This document shows positions 32,880 to 41,462 of a DNA stretch of 64,000 nucleotides, piece after piece. The DNA is from Oscillatoria salina IIICB1 (lineage in GTDB: Bacteria; Cyanobacteriota; Cyanobacteriia; Cyanobacteriales; SIO1D9), in NCBI RefSeq assembly GCF_020144665.1, contig NZ_JAAHBQ010000036.1, forward strand, positions 370 to 64,369, given 5' to 3'. The position numbers and the translations under genes were made by a program. Every line of letters begins with the position of its first letter. Positions within the stretch are counted from its first letter, which is position 1. Below the pieces are notes generated by a model. The model saw nothing but the letters and a program-made list of their open reading frames with translations. It was not told the DNA's origin and made no database searches.

Positions 32880-33680
32880 TTAGCTACAACATTCAGTTAA
32901 TTTTTCTTCTGCTAATTCTTCTAAGTCAATATCTGGATCTTTCAAAAATTCAGTTAATATTGCTTTACCTTTTTGAGGATCGAGAGGCATGATTTCTGTC
33001 AATATTGTAGTTAAACTTTCATGCCATAAACCATCTTTCGCATAAATTATTAATCGCTCTTCTGGTGTTCCTGTAAGTGAAGATATATCATCAAAGTTAG
33101 GAATAACTCTTTGATACTTACCAGTTACATAAATATTTTCTTGTTGCGAATTGCAAATAACAGTTAAAGACCAAAAATAATCTTGATTAAGCTGTAAAAG
33201 ACCTACTGTTGGTGGTAGCGAAATTCTAATAATACCTGGAGTCCCAGTTAAGGAAAACTGTTCGCGATAAACTTCTTCATCTTGATAGTCTACTAATTGA
33301 AATTCTACCGAAAGACCTGAAGCATTATAAGGAACATAAAACCAAAAGATAGGATTTTCTTGAGATGTTAATGCACGCAAAGAATCATTTTTAAAGCCAG
33401 GTACTAAAGCGGTGAGAGGTTTTTCTACAGGTGAACATTTCTCCTCGCCGTAGTCTGGTTTTGTTGTTCTATCTCCGGGTGCATCGTCTTTAGCAGTGAG
33501 ATCGCGAGGTACGAAATCTAAGCCAATGCTATCGTTTTCTTGGGCTTGAGCAACAAAGTTATTAGTTCTCGCTTTAATCCTGTATTGAGTGTGAACTAAG
33601 CTTATTTGTTCTGGTAAATAATTAGAGCCTAATAAACTAGCAATCAAAGTAATTTGTAAATGACGTTTAATAAATTTCAT
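32880..33680 (-). CDS. DUF928-family secreted protein
   Basis: 266 residues with an N-terminal signal-like region (MKFIKRHLQITLIASLLGS) and the DUF928 pattern: a GDRTTKPDYGEEKCSP-like glycine/cysteine segment near residues 68-84, LTALVP near 88, NPIFWFYVPY near 107-116, then a beta-rich stretch ending before YQRV. The last 60 residues form a helical bundle with conserved spacing (RLIIYAKDGLWHESLTTI, about 208-225). DUF928 has no known function; it often occurs in cyanobacteria beside CHASE2/CHAT and TPS genes. It converges on the TPR-CHAT gene with a 38-bp gap and is the last gene of the minus-strand operon that starts with the sigma-like factor. Probably an envelope accessory protein. Confidence 0.85.
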   Translation of the reverse strand: MKFIKRHLQITLIASLLGSNYLPEQISLVHTQYRIKARTNNFVAQAQENDSIGLDFVPRDLTAKDDAPGDRTTKPDYGEEKCSPVEKPLTALVPGFKNDSLRALTSQENPIFWFYVPYNASGLSVEFQLVDYQDEEVYREQFSLTGTPGIIRISLPPTVGLLQLNQDYFWSLTVICNSQQENIYVTGKYQRVIPNFDDISSLTGTPEERLIIYAKDGLWHESLTTILTEIMPLDPQKGKAILTEFLKDPDIDLEELAEEKLTECCS

Positions 33681-33715
33681 AGTCTAATTTAGTGAAGATA
33701 AATTAATTATTTTTT

Positions 33716-36163
33716 CTATTTTAATGTCATGTATCCTTTGACAGATATACCAGTTAGTAGCATAGCTATAACTGTAGGAACTAATGGTATCCAACCTCCA
33801 TAATAACTCAAGAAAAACCAGCACGAGCTATATAGCATAACTAAACTTATACTACCAAAGAAAACTAAATGTACTATTGATTTGGTATTTTTCTGTTCGA
33901 GTAAATTAACTTTTAAAACAATAAAACTTACGATCAAAGACCAACTCCAAATCCAAAGGAAATCTCCTGGCAAATTCCAAGTCCAAATTAAAGGTAATTC
34001 GCCTTCAACTATGCTAATAAGATGACTTACCATTTGAGCTTGAAGAAATAAGTTAGGTAAAGGTAATTCATTTTTATAAGGTGTCTTAAAAGTATTATTG
34101 CTGCTTCCATCTCTACCAATTAAAACAATTTTGTTTTTTACATCCTCAAGAGAGAGTTGGTTATTGAAAACATCTGTAACGGATTTGACTTTAGCAATAT
34201 CCTGAAGATAATTGTGATAAGGACGATAGTTAAGCATTACTTGAATACCTTTGTCTACATCCGGTTCGAGTGTTTTACCTGAATTTGTATTTGAGCGATG
34301 ATATCCACCTCTATGAAGTTTTAAAGGAGCGAAAATATAATTGCCTATTTTAATAAACTTATCTTCTTTTCGATCATTTCTTTGAATATTTTCGGCTTTC
34401 AGGTAGCTAAGTGCTACCTTGAGGCTAAAAGCTTCAACTTCTTGTTGCGCTTTACAGGGTTTTGGATCTGGTAATGTCATTAACAATAGATGACGACGAA
34501 CGACTTGATCGCGTGGATTATGTACAACATCGCCAAAACCAATCCTTTCTGAAGGAACATCAGTAGGAGCATATTTGGCTCCATCTTTTTCAGTTTCACC
34601 ACTACATAATGCAATGAAGGAACCTTTTTGGAAGATAGATTTGAGATTTTTATATAAAGGATCTATACTTCCTTCCCGGTGAATATTTAAACCAATAACT
34701 CTGGGCTGATACTGTTGTAATTTTACTAAAAGGCGTTCTAAATTTTTATCGGATAAACTTCTTGCGCCTTGTCCTGTAGATTCTGGAGGTTGTTGTAGAA
34801 GTTTGAGATCTTCTTTAGTCACGCGGACAACTAAAATTCGATCGTCTGGTTCTTTAATAGGTCGCTGTTGCATGAGATGGTCGTAAGCAATAAGTTCCAA
34901 AGTTTGTAACTTTCCTTGCCATCTTCCCCACATAATCAAGCTTGTAATGATTAAGCTAGCAATAATTGCTACTCGAAGTTTACGCCATCTGGATCTGTTT
35001 TTTCGACGATCATTTTTCTTAGTTACTGTATGTTTTCTATGCGGCAGGCTAAGTAGCGAATTTTCCTCACTGATACTACTCAACTCTTCCCAAGTAGGGG
35101 GCAAAGTAGCGGGATTTTGGCAAATAACGGGCAACCAACTGGCGCAGGGAAACTCGCGCTCCAAGGCTCGAAGCCGATCGCGTGCCGATCGCACCGCCAG
35201 ATAAAATGATTCTCCACTCGCAAAGGCGGTGAGGAAATACTTCAGAAACTCTTGAGCGACGCGATCGGGGACGAGTTCCCGCATGACAATCGTCAGGGGG
35301 ATCTGGCGATCGCCAATCCGTTGTGCTAGCCCTAATCCGTCGCAAGAGTTGAAAATCGCTAACTGCAACCCTCTTTCTACAGCTTTTTTTAAGCCTATCC
35401 ACAATTCATCTGTGGTAATAAATTCATCGGGATTGATATAAATTCGACCTTCATCTCCCTCAGTCAAGCTATGCCCAGCAAAAAAGATAATATCCCAATC
35501 TTGTTCCCAAAGGCGATCGTTTATTTCCAAATAACTTGGTTCCACTAAAAATGTTACTTCTGCATTCGGCAACTTCTTCAATAATTGTCGGTCTTTTTGA
35601 GTATCAATTCCTTCCTGGTGACCGAGAATTGCTAAAATTCTAATTCGTAATTTACCTGTTATTTGCTGAAAACGATCGGTGCGTCTGTATTCCGGCGGAC
35701 TTAAACCAACCTCTGCTTTTCCATAACTCTTCACAAAATCCCAGAGATGCCAAGGAAGCTTTTGTAATTGACGATCCTCAGTCCGAATTAATACCCGAAT
35801 TTCCTCTTCCCGACTTAACTCAGAACGTAATTCTCGATCTATTTCTCGAAAACTCTCAGCTTCTAACCAATCCTTAAACTCGGCTTCCAATTGTTTTGCT
35901 GACTCTTGACACTCTCTCAAATTTATCGCCCCTTCATTAATAATTTCCGTTGGTTTAATGCGATAAGGCGCTCCCAAAGGGCGATATTTTTCTAACCAAT
36001 GTTCTTCTAAGTGGGTGGCTAATTCCGGATTTGCAGGTAACTCCTTTGTCATTTCTAGATCGGGGCGCATTCCTTCAACCCCAATTTCTAGATGCACTCG
36101 AAAGCCTTGCTCTTCGAGATTACCTTCTAATGTTAATACGACTAACTTACCCATCATCGCCAC
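33716..36163 (-). CDS. CHAT-CHASE2 transmembrane protein
   Basis: 815 residues combining a cytoplasmic caspase-like domain with an extracytoplasmic sensor. The N-terminal 110 residues are a conserved cap. The CHAT domain (about 125-345) has His in IIFFAGHSLTEGDEG near 229 and Cys in AIFNSCDGLGLA near 273. A basic linker (RKNDRRKNRSRWRK) precedes a membrane helix near 397-412. CHASE2 follows (about 418-715; LELIAYDHLMQQRPIKEPDDR near the start is the family hallmark), then two or three membrane helices to the end. In CHASE2 proteins the output domain is usually a kinase, cyclase or phosphatase at the C-terminus; here the output would be the N-terminal CHAT. It starts at ATG 36163 or, two codons later, 36157. 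It lies 35 bp upstream of the DUF928 gene in the same operon. Confidence 0.9.
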   Translation of the reverse strand: MAMMGKLVVLTLEGNLEEQGFRVHLEIGVEGMRPDLEMTKELPANPELATHLEEHWLEKYRPLGAPYRIKPTEIINEGAINLRECQESAKQLEAEFKDWLEAESFREIDRELRSELSREEEIRVLIRTEDRQLQKLPWHLWDFVKSYGKAEVGLSPPEYRRTDRFQQITGKLRIRILAILGHQEGIDTQKDRQLLKKLPNAEVTFLVEPSYLEINDRLWEQDWDIIFFAGHSLTEGDEGRIYINPDEFITTDELWIGLKKAVERGLQLAIFNSCDGLGLAQRIGDRQIPLTIVMRELVPDRVAQEFLKYFLTAFASGESFYLAVRSARDRLRALEREFPCASWLPVICQNPATLPPTWEELSSISEENSLLSLPHRKHTVTKKNDRRKNRSRWRKLRVAIIASLIITSLIMWGRWQGKLQTLELIAYDHLMQQRPIKEPDDRILVVRVTKEDLKLLQQPPESTGQGARSLSDKNLERLLVKLQQYQPRVIGLNIHREGSIDPLYKNLKSIFQKGSFIALCSGETEKDGAKYAPTDVPSERIGFGDVVHNPRDQVVRRHLLLMTLPDPKPCKAQQEVEAFSLKVALSYLKAENIQRNDRKEDKFIKIGNYIFAPLKLHRGGYHRSNTNSGKTLEPDVDKGIQVMLNYRPYHNYLQDIAKVKSVTDVFNNQLSLEDVKNKIVLIGRDGSSNNTFKTPYKNELPLPNLFLQAQMVSHLISIVEGELPLIWTWNLPGDFLWIWSWSLIVSFIVLKVNLLEQKNTKSIVHLVFFGSISLVMLYSSCWFFLSYYGGWIPLVPTVIAMLLTGISVKGYMTLK

Positions 36164-36267
36164 CTTAACTCTTTACTAGGAAAACTGAGAATTACGGACG
36201 AATTTAAAATAATTACCAACCATCTAAATCCTAAACTCATTTTTTTTCATTCCGCAAGTCTCTTTTT

Positions 36268-36310
36268 AGGTTCAGATTAAGTTCAAATTAGGTTCAAATT
36301 AAGTCTAAAC
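36268..36310. promoter_or_regulatory. Four 11-bp direct repeats upstream of the CHAT-CHASE2 gene
   Basis: On the plus strand the units are AGGTTCAGATT (36268), AAGTTCAAATT (36279), AGGTTCAAATT (36290) and AAGTCTAAAC (36301), an exact 11-bp period. They lie 105-147 bp upstream of the CHAT-CHASE2 start and overlap the stop codon of the DUF1822 gene. Spacing of one helical turn is how OmpR/PhoB-type response regulators bind tandem sites; cyanobacterial Pho boxes share this 11-bp period but have a different consensus. An internal regulated promoter is a plausible reading. Confidence 0.5.
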
Positions 36311-37252
36311 TATAAACTCTTCGGTCAAGATCGCATCACCTAAGTTTACTTGGACGCTAAAAATTTCTCCTGTTTCAGCAGTAAACTTAAACTTAATGCT
36401 CTTACTACTTCTAGCTTGACTTTTCATGACTTCTTCTCCTTTGCTATCCAGTATACATAGCTGCAAGTTATCTGGTAAATAAGTATTTTCACCAGTAGGA
36501 GATATCTGTACCCAAATTGCCATTTCTGGTATTGCTTTTGATTCTAATCCCACTAATAAAGCAATTCGTTCGCCAGCATTTTCTAACTCTAAAACTTTAC
36601 CTCGCTTAATGCCATCAGGACTATTGTTGACTAATTTTTTATTCAACACTCCTGGACTACGAAAATTAAAGGCTAGTTGGTTTAATTGTGGCTGACAAAG
36701 TTCTTCAATTGTTTGCCAACTAGCAGTAAATATATCTTCTATCCAGTCGCTTAAATGTACTACGGGTGGCAATTTGTCAATTAATTCATCTAGCGGTTTA
36801 AACTGACTAAGTAGTAGCTTAGCTGTAGTCACTTTGGCAACAAAGCCAACGATAGTAGCTTCAGTTAAAGCTTGATTCATCTGCACTGCTATATAGCCAA
36901 TTCGATCTGAGCATACTTCGAGTGGTATTTCGCAAAATTCCGCTTCAGGTAGGACAAAACGACACTCTAATTTACCAATATCTTTTACCTCTAAATCAGC
37001 AATATTTCCTAGGGTTTGCATTGCTGGATGCCAACTATCGCTAGCAGCTAAATTTGTCTCAATCCCTAAACATTTGAGATGGAAATTTACTGCTAATACC
37101 GCTAAAGTATTGAGATAAACTTCTTTTCTTTTTTGCGGTTGTGAGTGAAAGCTACGAAACTTTTGGGCTTGCTCGTGGTCTTTGATTGTAATTGGTACGA
37201 CGAGCGGATAATTTTCTTTGTTTAATGAATAATCTGTTTGGTATTTCATCAT
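36305..37252 (-). CDS. DUF1822-family protein
   Basis: I choose the start at ATG 37252 (MMKYQTDYSL), 26 nt after the sigma-like gene's stop codon. A longer version from 37324 would overlap that gene by 46 bp. The protein then has 315 residues. DUF1822 proteins occur almost only in cyanobacteria and have no known biochemical role. Seen here: a helical N-terminal half (AQKFRSFHSQPQKRKEVYLNTLAV-type region near 30-60), VHLSDWIEDIFTASWQTIEEL near 168-188, and a beta-rich C-terminal domain (ERIALLVGLESKAIPEMAIWV, then LPDNLQLCILDSKGEEVM). No signal peptide or membrane helix is seen, so it is probably cytoplasmic. Its fixed position after a sigma-like factor suggests a regulator or partner such as an anti-sigma factor, but that is only inferred from context. 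Confidence 0.82.
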   Translation of the reverse strand: MMKYQTDYSLNKENYPLVVPITIKDHEQAQKFRSFHSQPQKRKEVYLNTLAVLAVNFHLKCLGIETNLAASDSWHPAMQTLGNIADLEVKDIGKLECRFVLPEAEFCEIPLEVCSDRIGYIAVQMNQALTEATIVGFVAKVTTAKLLLSQFKPLDELIDKLPPVVHLSDWIEDIFTASWQTIEELCQPQLNQLAFNFRSPGVLNKKLVNNSPDGIKRGKVLELENAGERIALLVGLESKAIPEMAIWVQISPTGENTYLPDNLQLCILDSKGEEVMKSQARSSKSIKFKFTAETGEIFSVQVNLGDAILTEEFIV

Positions 37253-37278
37253 TTTTCTGGTTCTGGTGGGAACTGTAT

Positions 37279-37944
37279 CTATTGAAAGTGTTCTTGAAAT
37301 AAAGGAGCGAATTTTTTTAAGCAACGCTGATAAAACCGACTTAGAGTGGACACACTAATTGACAAACTAGAGCTTATTTCTTCCCAGGAATAACCGTCTG
37401 TTCGCCTGAGAAAAATAGATTGAAAATTAGCTCCTGGATGAGAACGGATATGCGTTTCTCGAAAAATACCCTCTGAATCTTCTTCAACAAAATGTTTGAC
37501 TTCTTCGGAAAAAAAATAATTTTGTTGTTCGTTTACTTCTAGAGAATCATTTATTTCTAATTCATCTATACTTAACCTTTTAATTTGTGCTGGTTCTATC
37601 CGCTGATGTGCAATTGGCATGAATTCGCGGCTTGCTTGAATAAAAAATCTTTTAAAGTAAGGTTTTATCCACTGTAATACTTCCCCTTTTTCAGGATTAT
37701 AATTGTTAATGTTTTGACAAATATAGAGAAAAAGTTGTTGTTTAGCTTCGCTGAGAATTTCCTCATAAAAACCTTTAAAACGACCTGGATAAAGACAGGG
37801 AAGTACGCGAGGGCGTTGCATAACCCTAATTAGTTTATCCAAGGCTTTGCGGCGCTTTCTGCTTCCTGGAGAGTACCTCTGGACTTCTAAAGCTAGCTCT
37901 TTTAAGTATTGGTCTAGTTCGCTCATATCATTGGGAATATACAC
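37279..37944 (-). CDS. Sigma-70-like factor (ECF-type, cyanobacterial DUF1822-associated)
   Basis: 221 residues; the start may be ATG 37944 or 37926 (MSELDQYL). The N-terminal half has a region-2-like helical part (about 30-125: SRKRRKALDKLIRVMQ, FYEEILSEAKQQLFLYICQNI, NPEKGEVLQWIKPYFKRFF). A variable acidic linker (about 140-165) precedes a region-4-like helix-turn-helix (FLRRTDGYSWEEISSSLSIS, then STLSRFYQRCLKKF, about 180-215). It resembles alternative sigma factors that sit ahead of DUF1822 and CHASE2 genes in filamentous cyanobacteria. It is the first gene of a minus-strand operon (sigma, DUF1822, CHAT-CHASE2, DUF928) and could drive that operon or the converging secretion genes. Promoter recognition is not predictable from sequence alone. 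Confidence 0.82.
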   Translation of the reverse strand: MYIPNDMSELDQYLKELALEVQRYSPGSRKRRKALDKLIRVMQRPRVLPCLYPGRFKGFYEEILSEAKQQLFLYICQNINNYNPEKGEVLQWIKPYFKRFFIQASREFMPIAHQRIEPAQIKRLSIDELEINDSLEVNEQQNYFFSEEVKHFVEEDSEGIFRETHIRSHPGANFQSIFLRRTDGYSWEEISSSLSISVSTLSRFYQRCLKKFAPLFQEHFQ

Positions 37945-38059
37945 CCTTCACCTCAGTTCAATCTCAATTGCGTTGCTGACCTCTATTAAGTTCTCGGTTT
38001 TCCAGGCTGGATTTTGTGCCAATTTACTAAAAGTTTACGAAAGTTTATAAAGCCTAGGC

Positions 38060-38095
38060 AGGGGAGAGGGTAGCCACGGGGGGCTACCCCTACAT
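38060..38095. repeat. Dispersed hairpin repeat (GGTAGCC/GGCTACC)
   Basis: GGTAGCC (38069-38075) and GGCTACC (38082-38088) form a 7-bp stem with loop ACGGGG, within a G-rich stretch (GGGGAGAGGGTAGCC). It resembles a REP-like intergenic hairpin common in cyanobacteria (from memory). It lies between the divergent sigma-like gene and the small gene at 38229. Confidence 0.7.
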
Positions 38096-38228
38096 TTCGC
38101 GATCGCCAACTGTAAAGTTATGTAAAAAGATCGAGCTTTTGCACAAAAGTCACCCCTCAAAAACGAGTGCTAAGTAGAGGGTTGCGTAAATTTACTCATC
38201 GCCTCACCACTGAGAGTAGGTATTTACC

Positions 38229-38423
38229 ATGATTTTGATTCGCGAATTGGTCAAACAAGCTTTAGCCACTGGCTATCTAACTCTGGAAACAGAACAACAA
38301 CTGAGACAGTTGCTACAGAGAACCAAGTATGGAAGAGAAGACTTAGACGCTTTTATGTGTTTACAAGAAGCGGCGATCGCGGGTCAAGTCCAGCAAGAAT
38401 CTCGCCAATTATTCGGTTCATAG
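38229..38423 (+). CDS. Small conserved cyanobacterial protein
   Basis: 64 residues, MILIRELVKQALATGYL at the N-terminus, then LETEQQLRQLLQRTKYG and EDLDAFMCLQEAAIAGQV. Predicted all-helical, no signal peptide or membrane segment. I recognise the pattern (xxxVxQALxTGYLTxExExQLRxLL) as a widespread cyanobacterial small-protein family of unknown function. Start ATG 38229 follows GTAGGTATTTACC. It is divergent from the sigma-like gene and 84 bp upstream of the PEP-CTERM cluster; no functional link is evident. Confidence 0.75.
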   Translation: MILIRELVKQALATGYLTLETEQQLRQLLQRTKYGREDLDAFMCLQEAAIAGQVQQESRQLFGS

Positions 38424-38506
38424 CCACTTCGAGATATTTTTCTAACACCAAACATCCTTATTTTCTTCGATTTAAATCTCACCAAAAAGTTAGCCTGACA
38501 ACTACC

Positions 38507-39433
38507 ATGAAAAATCAATCAATCCAGGGTCAAACAATGAAACAACTAGCAACTTTCTCCACAAGCTTGTCTTTAATCCTAATGGTTGCATCATCTGCTT
38601 CAGCACAATCCATCGATTTCGAGACAATTAACGAGCAATTATCTGACGGTAGTCTCAATTTAGATGATATAAAAAGTGATAACCAGTTGTCGTCATCAGA
38701 CCTAGAAAAATTTATCAATTTTGAGGGAATTGATGGGATATTACCTGATGGTAGTGAGGCTTTAGACGACATGAAAATTACCGATCAGTTTTCATCTTTA
38801 GGTATTACTTTTGGTATTGATGCTAACCTTGATGGTATTAATGACCCCGGTAAATCGCCAGTTTTGGAAGCCGTTGGTTATAGTAAGAAAGATCCTAAAT
38901 CTGGCTTTGCAAACGGTCATCTCAGTAAATTAGATGTAGCTGCACCTTCATTTGAATCACGATTAGGAAGTTTCTTTTTGAGAACCGATACACCCAAGAA
39001 GACTATCAAAGAGCAAAACCTTTTAATCACTTACAATTCTCCCACATCAGGAGCATCAGGAGAAATTTGGGACATTGATGGTGGAATACGTGGAACAGAA
39101 CAATGGAGAATTGAAGCACTTGGTCAAGATTTATCAGTTATTGACTCAATTCTTAGTCCGTTAGGAACAACACTTACTCTTGATGCTAAACCTTGGTTAT
39201 GGTCTTTCGATCGAGATGTTGCTGACATTAATGCTATTCGCTTTAATTTTGTTGGTACGAAAAAGAACGTTGCTGGATTAGCTTTCGATAATTTTTCAGT
39301 ATATTCTGTTGAGAATTCCGAAAAAGTTCCCGAACCAACTTCTGTCTTAAGTTTATTAACTTTTGGAATTTTCGGGACGATGCTGCTGAAGCGCAAACAG
39401 AGAAAAACTCCCAAAGAGTTAGGTATTAATTAA
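38507..39433 (+). CDS. PEP-CTERM sorting-domain protein (copy 1)
   Basis: The start is set at ATG 38507 because MKNQSIQGQTMKQLATF begins the same signal-peptide region as in the two following paralogues; MKQLATF at 38537 is an alternative. The open frame extends upstream to 38357 without coding character. The 308-residue protein has a signal peptide cleaved after SSASAQ (about residue 33). A beta-rich body holds VTFGIDANLDGI-type and DSPTSGASGEIWDIDG-type segments, and the C-terminal sorting signal is VPEPTSVLSLLTFG, a hydrophobic helix, then KRKQRK. Such proteins are processed by exosortase and tied to the envelope or exopolysaccharide; no exosortase gene is in this window. Copy 1 alone has an internal duplication near residues 35-95 (IDFETINEQLSDGS and INFEGIDGILPDGS). 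Confidence 0.88.
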   Translation: MKNQSIQGQTMKQLATFSTSLSLILMVASSASAQSIDFETINEQLSDGSLNLDDIKSDNQLSSSDLEKFINFEGIDGILPDGSEALDDMKITDQFSSLGITFGIDANLDGINDPGKSPVLEAVGYSKKDPKSGFANGHLSKLDVAAPSFESRLGSFFLRTDTPKKTIKEQNLLITYNSPTSGASGEIWDIDGGIRGTEQWRIEALGQDLSVIDSILSPLGTTLTLDAKPWLWSFDRDVADINAIRFNFVGTKKNVAGLAFDNFSVYSVENSEKVPEPTSVLSLLTFGIFGTMLLKRKQRKTPKELGIN

Positions 39434-39510
39434 TTGCAATTTCCCTTCTAACTGTTGCCATACCTAACTTCATTTTCAACTCTACAAATCAACTCAATCG
39501 GACAACTACC

Positions 39511-40350
39511 ATGAACAATCAATCAATCCAGGGTCAAACAATGAAACAACTAGCAACTTTCTCCACAAGCTTGTCTTTAATACTAATGGTTGCATCATCC
39601 GCTTCAGCACAATTCATCGATTTTGAGGCAATTGATGGCATATTACCTGATGGTAGTGAGGCTTTAGATGACCTGAAAATTACCGATCAGTTTTCATCTT
39701 TAGGCGTTACTTTTGGTATTGATGCTAATCTTGATGGCATTGCTGACCTCGGTAAATCGCCAATTTTGGAAGCCGTTGGTTATAGTAATAAAGATAAAAT
39801 ATACGCCTTTTCCAACGGCAGTATTGGTAAAAAGGATACGGTTGCACCTTCTTTGGAATCACGATTAGGCAAGTTCTTTTTGAGAGCAGGAGAAGTTGGG
39901 AAAACGAAAAATAAAAAACAGTTAAGTCTTCTCATCACATACGATTCTCCCACATCAGGAGCCTCTGGTGAAATTTGGGATATTGATGGTTCAGATGATT
40001 TTAAGCACGAACAATGGAGAATTGAAGCACTTGGACAAGATTTATCAGTTATTGATTTTGTTGATAGTCCAATAGGAGGTAAAGACGTTAATTTGGATGG
40101 AAAACCTTGGTTTTGGTTTTTTGAGCGAGATGTTGCTGATATTAACGCCATTCGTTTTAATGCTATAGGTTCAAGAGATGCTAAACATACAGGATTAGCT
40201 TTCGATAATTTTTCAGTACGTTCTGTTGAGAATTCCGAAACAGTTCCCGAACCAACTTCTGTCTTAAGTTTATTAGCTTTTGGTACTTTCGGGACGATGC
40301 TGCTGAAGCGTAAACAGGGAAAAACTTCTGAAAAGTTAGGAATTAATTAA
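39511..40350 (+). CDS. PEP-CTERM sorting-domain protein (copy 2)
   Basis: 279 residues, start ATG 39511 in the same context (ACAACTACCATGAACAATC) as copy 3. Signal peptide to SSASAQ, then FIDFEAIDGILPDGS, FSSLGVTFGIDANLDGIAD, a variable central stretch (about 95-140 and 180-205), and the VPEPTSVLSLLAFG sorting signal with RKQGK tail. It lacks the internal duplication of copy 1. DNA of the 5' 250 bp is nearly identical to copy 3, while the middle differs, which suggests recent duplication or gene conversion at the ends. Function as for copy 1; the ligand or structure it serves is unknown. Confidence 0.88.
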   Translation: MNNQSIQGQTMKQLATFSTSLSLILMVASSASAQFIDFEAIDGILPDGSEALDDLKITDQFSSLGVTFGIDANLDGIADLGKSPILEAVGYSNKDKIYAFSNGSIGKKDTVAPSLESRLGKFFLRAGEVGKTKNKKQLSLLITYDSPTSGASGEIWDIDGSDDFKHEQWRIEALGQDLSVIDFVDSPIGGKDVNLDGKPWFWFFERDVADINAIRFNAIGSRDAKHTGLAFDNFSVRSVENSETVPEPTSVLSLLAFGTFGTMLLKRKQGKTSEKLGIN

Positions 40351-40427
40351 TTCCAATTTCCCTTCTAACTGTTGCCATACCTAACTTCATTTTCAACTCT
40401 ACAAATCAACTCAATCGGACAACTACC

Positions 40428-41267
40428 ATGAACAATCAATCAATCCAGGGTCAAACAATGAAACAACTAGCAACTTTCTCCACAAGCTTGTCTTTAATAC
40501 TAATGGTTGCATCATCCGCTTCAGCACAATTCATCGATTTTGAGGCAATTGATGGCATATTACCTGATGGTAGTACGGCTTTAGATGACCTGAAAATTAC
40601 CGATCAGTTTTCATCTTTAGGCGTTACTTTTGGTATTGATGCTAATCTTGATGGCATTGCTGACCTCGGTAAATCGCCAATTTTGGAAGCCGTTGGTTAT
40701 AGTAATAAAGATAAAAAATCCGGCTTTTTAGGGGGTGTTAACAATGGTCAACCAGATGTAGCTGCACCTTCATTTGAATCACGATTAGGAAAGTTCTTTT
40801 TAAGAGGGGGTGAACTTCATCGTACAAAAAATAAAAAAAACTTAAATCTTTTAATCTCTTACGATTCTCCCACATCAGGAGCATCGGGAGAAATTTGGGA
40901 CATTGATGGTTCAATATATGGAACAGAAAAATGGAGAATTGAAGCTCTTGGTCAAGATTTATCAGTAATTGATTTTGTTCTTAGTCCAATAGGAGGTAAA
41001 AATGTCAATTTGGATGGAAAACCTTGGTTATGGTCTTTTGATCGTGATAATGCTGACATTAGTGCTATTCGCTTTAATTTTGTCGGGACAAAGCCAGGAA
41101 GTAACGTAGGATTAGCTTTCGATAATTTTTCAGTACGTTCTGTTGAGAATTCCGAAACAGTTCCCGAACCAACTTCTGTCTTAAGTTTATTAGCTTTCGG
41201 TACTTTCGGGACGATGCTGCTGAAGAGCAAACAGAGAAAAACTCCCAAAGAGTTAGGTATTAATTAA
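40428..41267 (+). CDS. PEP-CTERM sorting-domain protein (copy 3)
   Basis: 279 residues. N-terminal ~90 residues match copy 2 except for a Glu-to-Thr change (DGSTALDD). The central part (SGFLGGVNNGQPDVAAPSF; RGGELHRTKNKKNLNLLIS) resembles copy 1 in places and copy 2 in others, so the gene looks mosaic. It ends with VPEPTSVLSLLAFG, a hydrophobic helix and KSKQRK, and shares the exact last residues (TPKELGIN) with copy 1. The sorting signal is intact. The three genes are co-directional with 77-bp gaps that are almost identical in sequence, so each may have its own copy of the same leader. Confidence 0.88.
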   Translation: MNNQSIQGQTMKQLATFSTSLSLILMVASSASAQFIDFEAIDGILPDGSTALDDLKITDQFSSLGVTFGIDANLDGIADLGKSPILEAVGYSNKDKKSGFLGGVNNGQPDVAAPSFESRLGKFFLRGGELHRTKNKKNLNLLISYDSPTSGASGEIWDIDGSIYGTEKWRIEALGQDLSVIDFVLSPIGGKNVNLDGKPWLWSFDRDNADISAIRFNFVGTKPGSNVGLAFDNFSVRSVENSETVPEPTSVLSLLAFGTFGTMLLKSKQRKTPKELGIN

Positions 41268-41462
41268 TTGCAATTTCGCTGTTTCGAGCTACAGTTTTGT
41301 CTAAACCCCCCCTAATTCCACTTACAAAGGGGGGACAAATGCTTTTTTCAGTTTGTTAGAAAAGTAAGCAAAATATCTGTTAAATAAGCTACATTCATAG
41401 CATGAAATTTCAGGGTGCGGCAGTTCATCGAACTTAAATCAAAAATGTCAAAGGAGTTTTCT

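Larger units (their letters stand above)
39434..41267 (+). repeat. Tandem duplication, ~917-bp unit (PEP-CTERM gene plus leader)
   Basis: The start codons of copies 2 and 3 are 917 bp apart. The 77-bp spacers before copies 2 and 3 (containing CTTCTAACTGTTGCCATACC and CAACTCAATCGGACAACT) are identical or nearly so, and the first 200 bp of the genes follow suit. The unit is therefore leader plus gene. The spacing from copy 1 to copy 2 is 1004 bp because copy 1 has an extra internal segment. Confidence 0.88.

Noticed and set aside
38357-38506. Longer N-terminus for the first PEP-CTERM protein
   Set aside because: The extra 50 residues precede the signal peptide, overlap the end of the small gene at 38229 and are absent from both paralogues.
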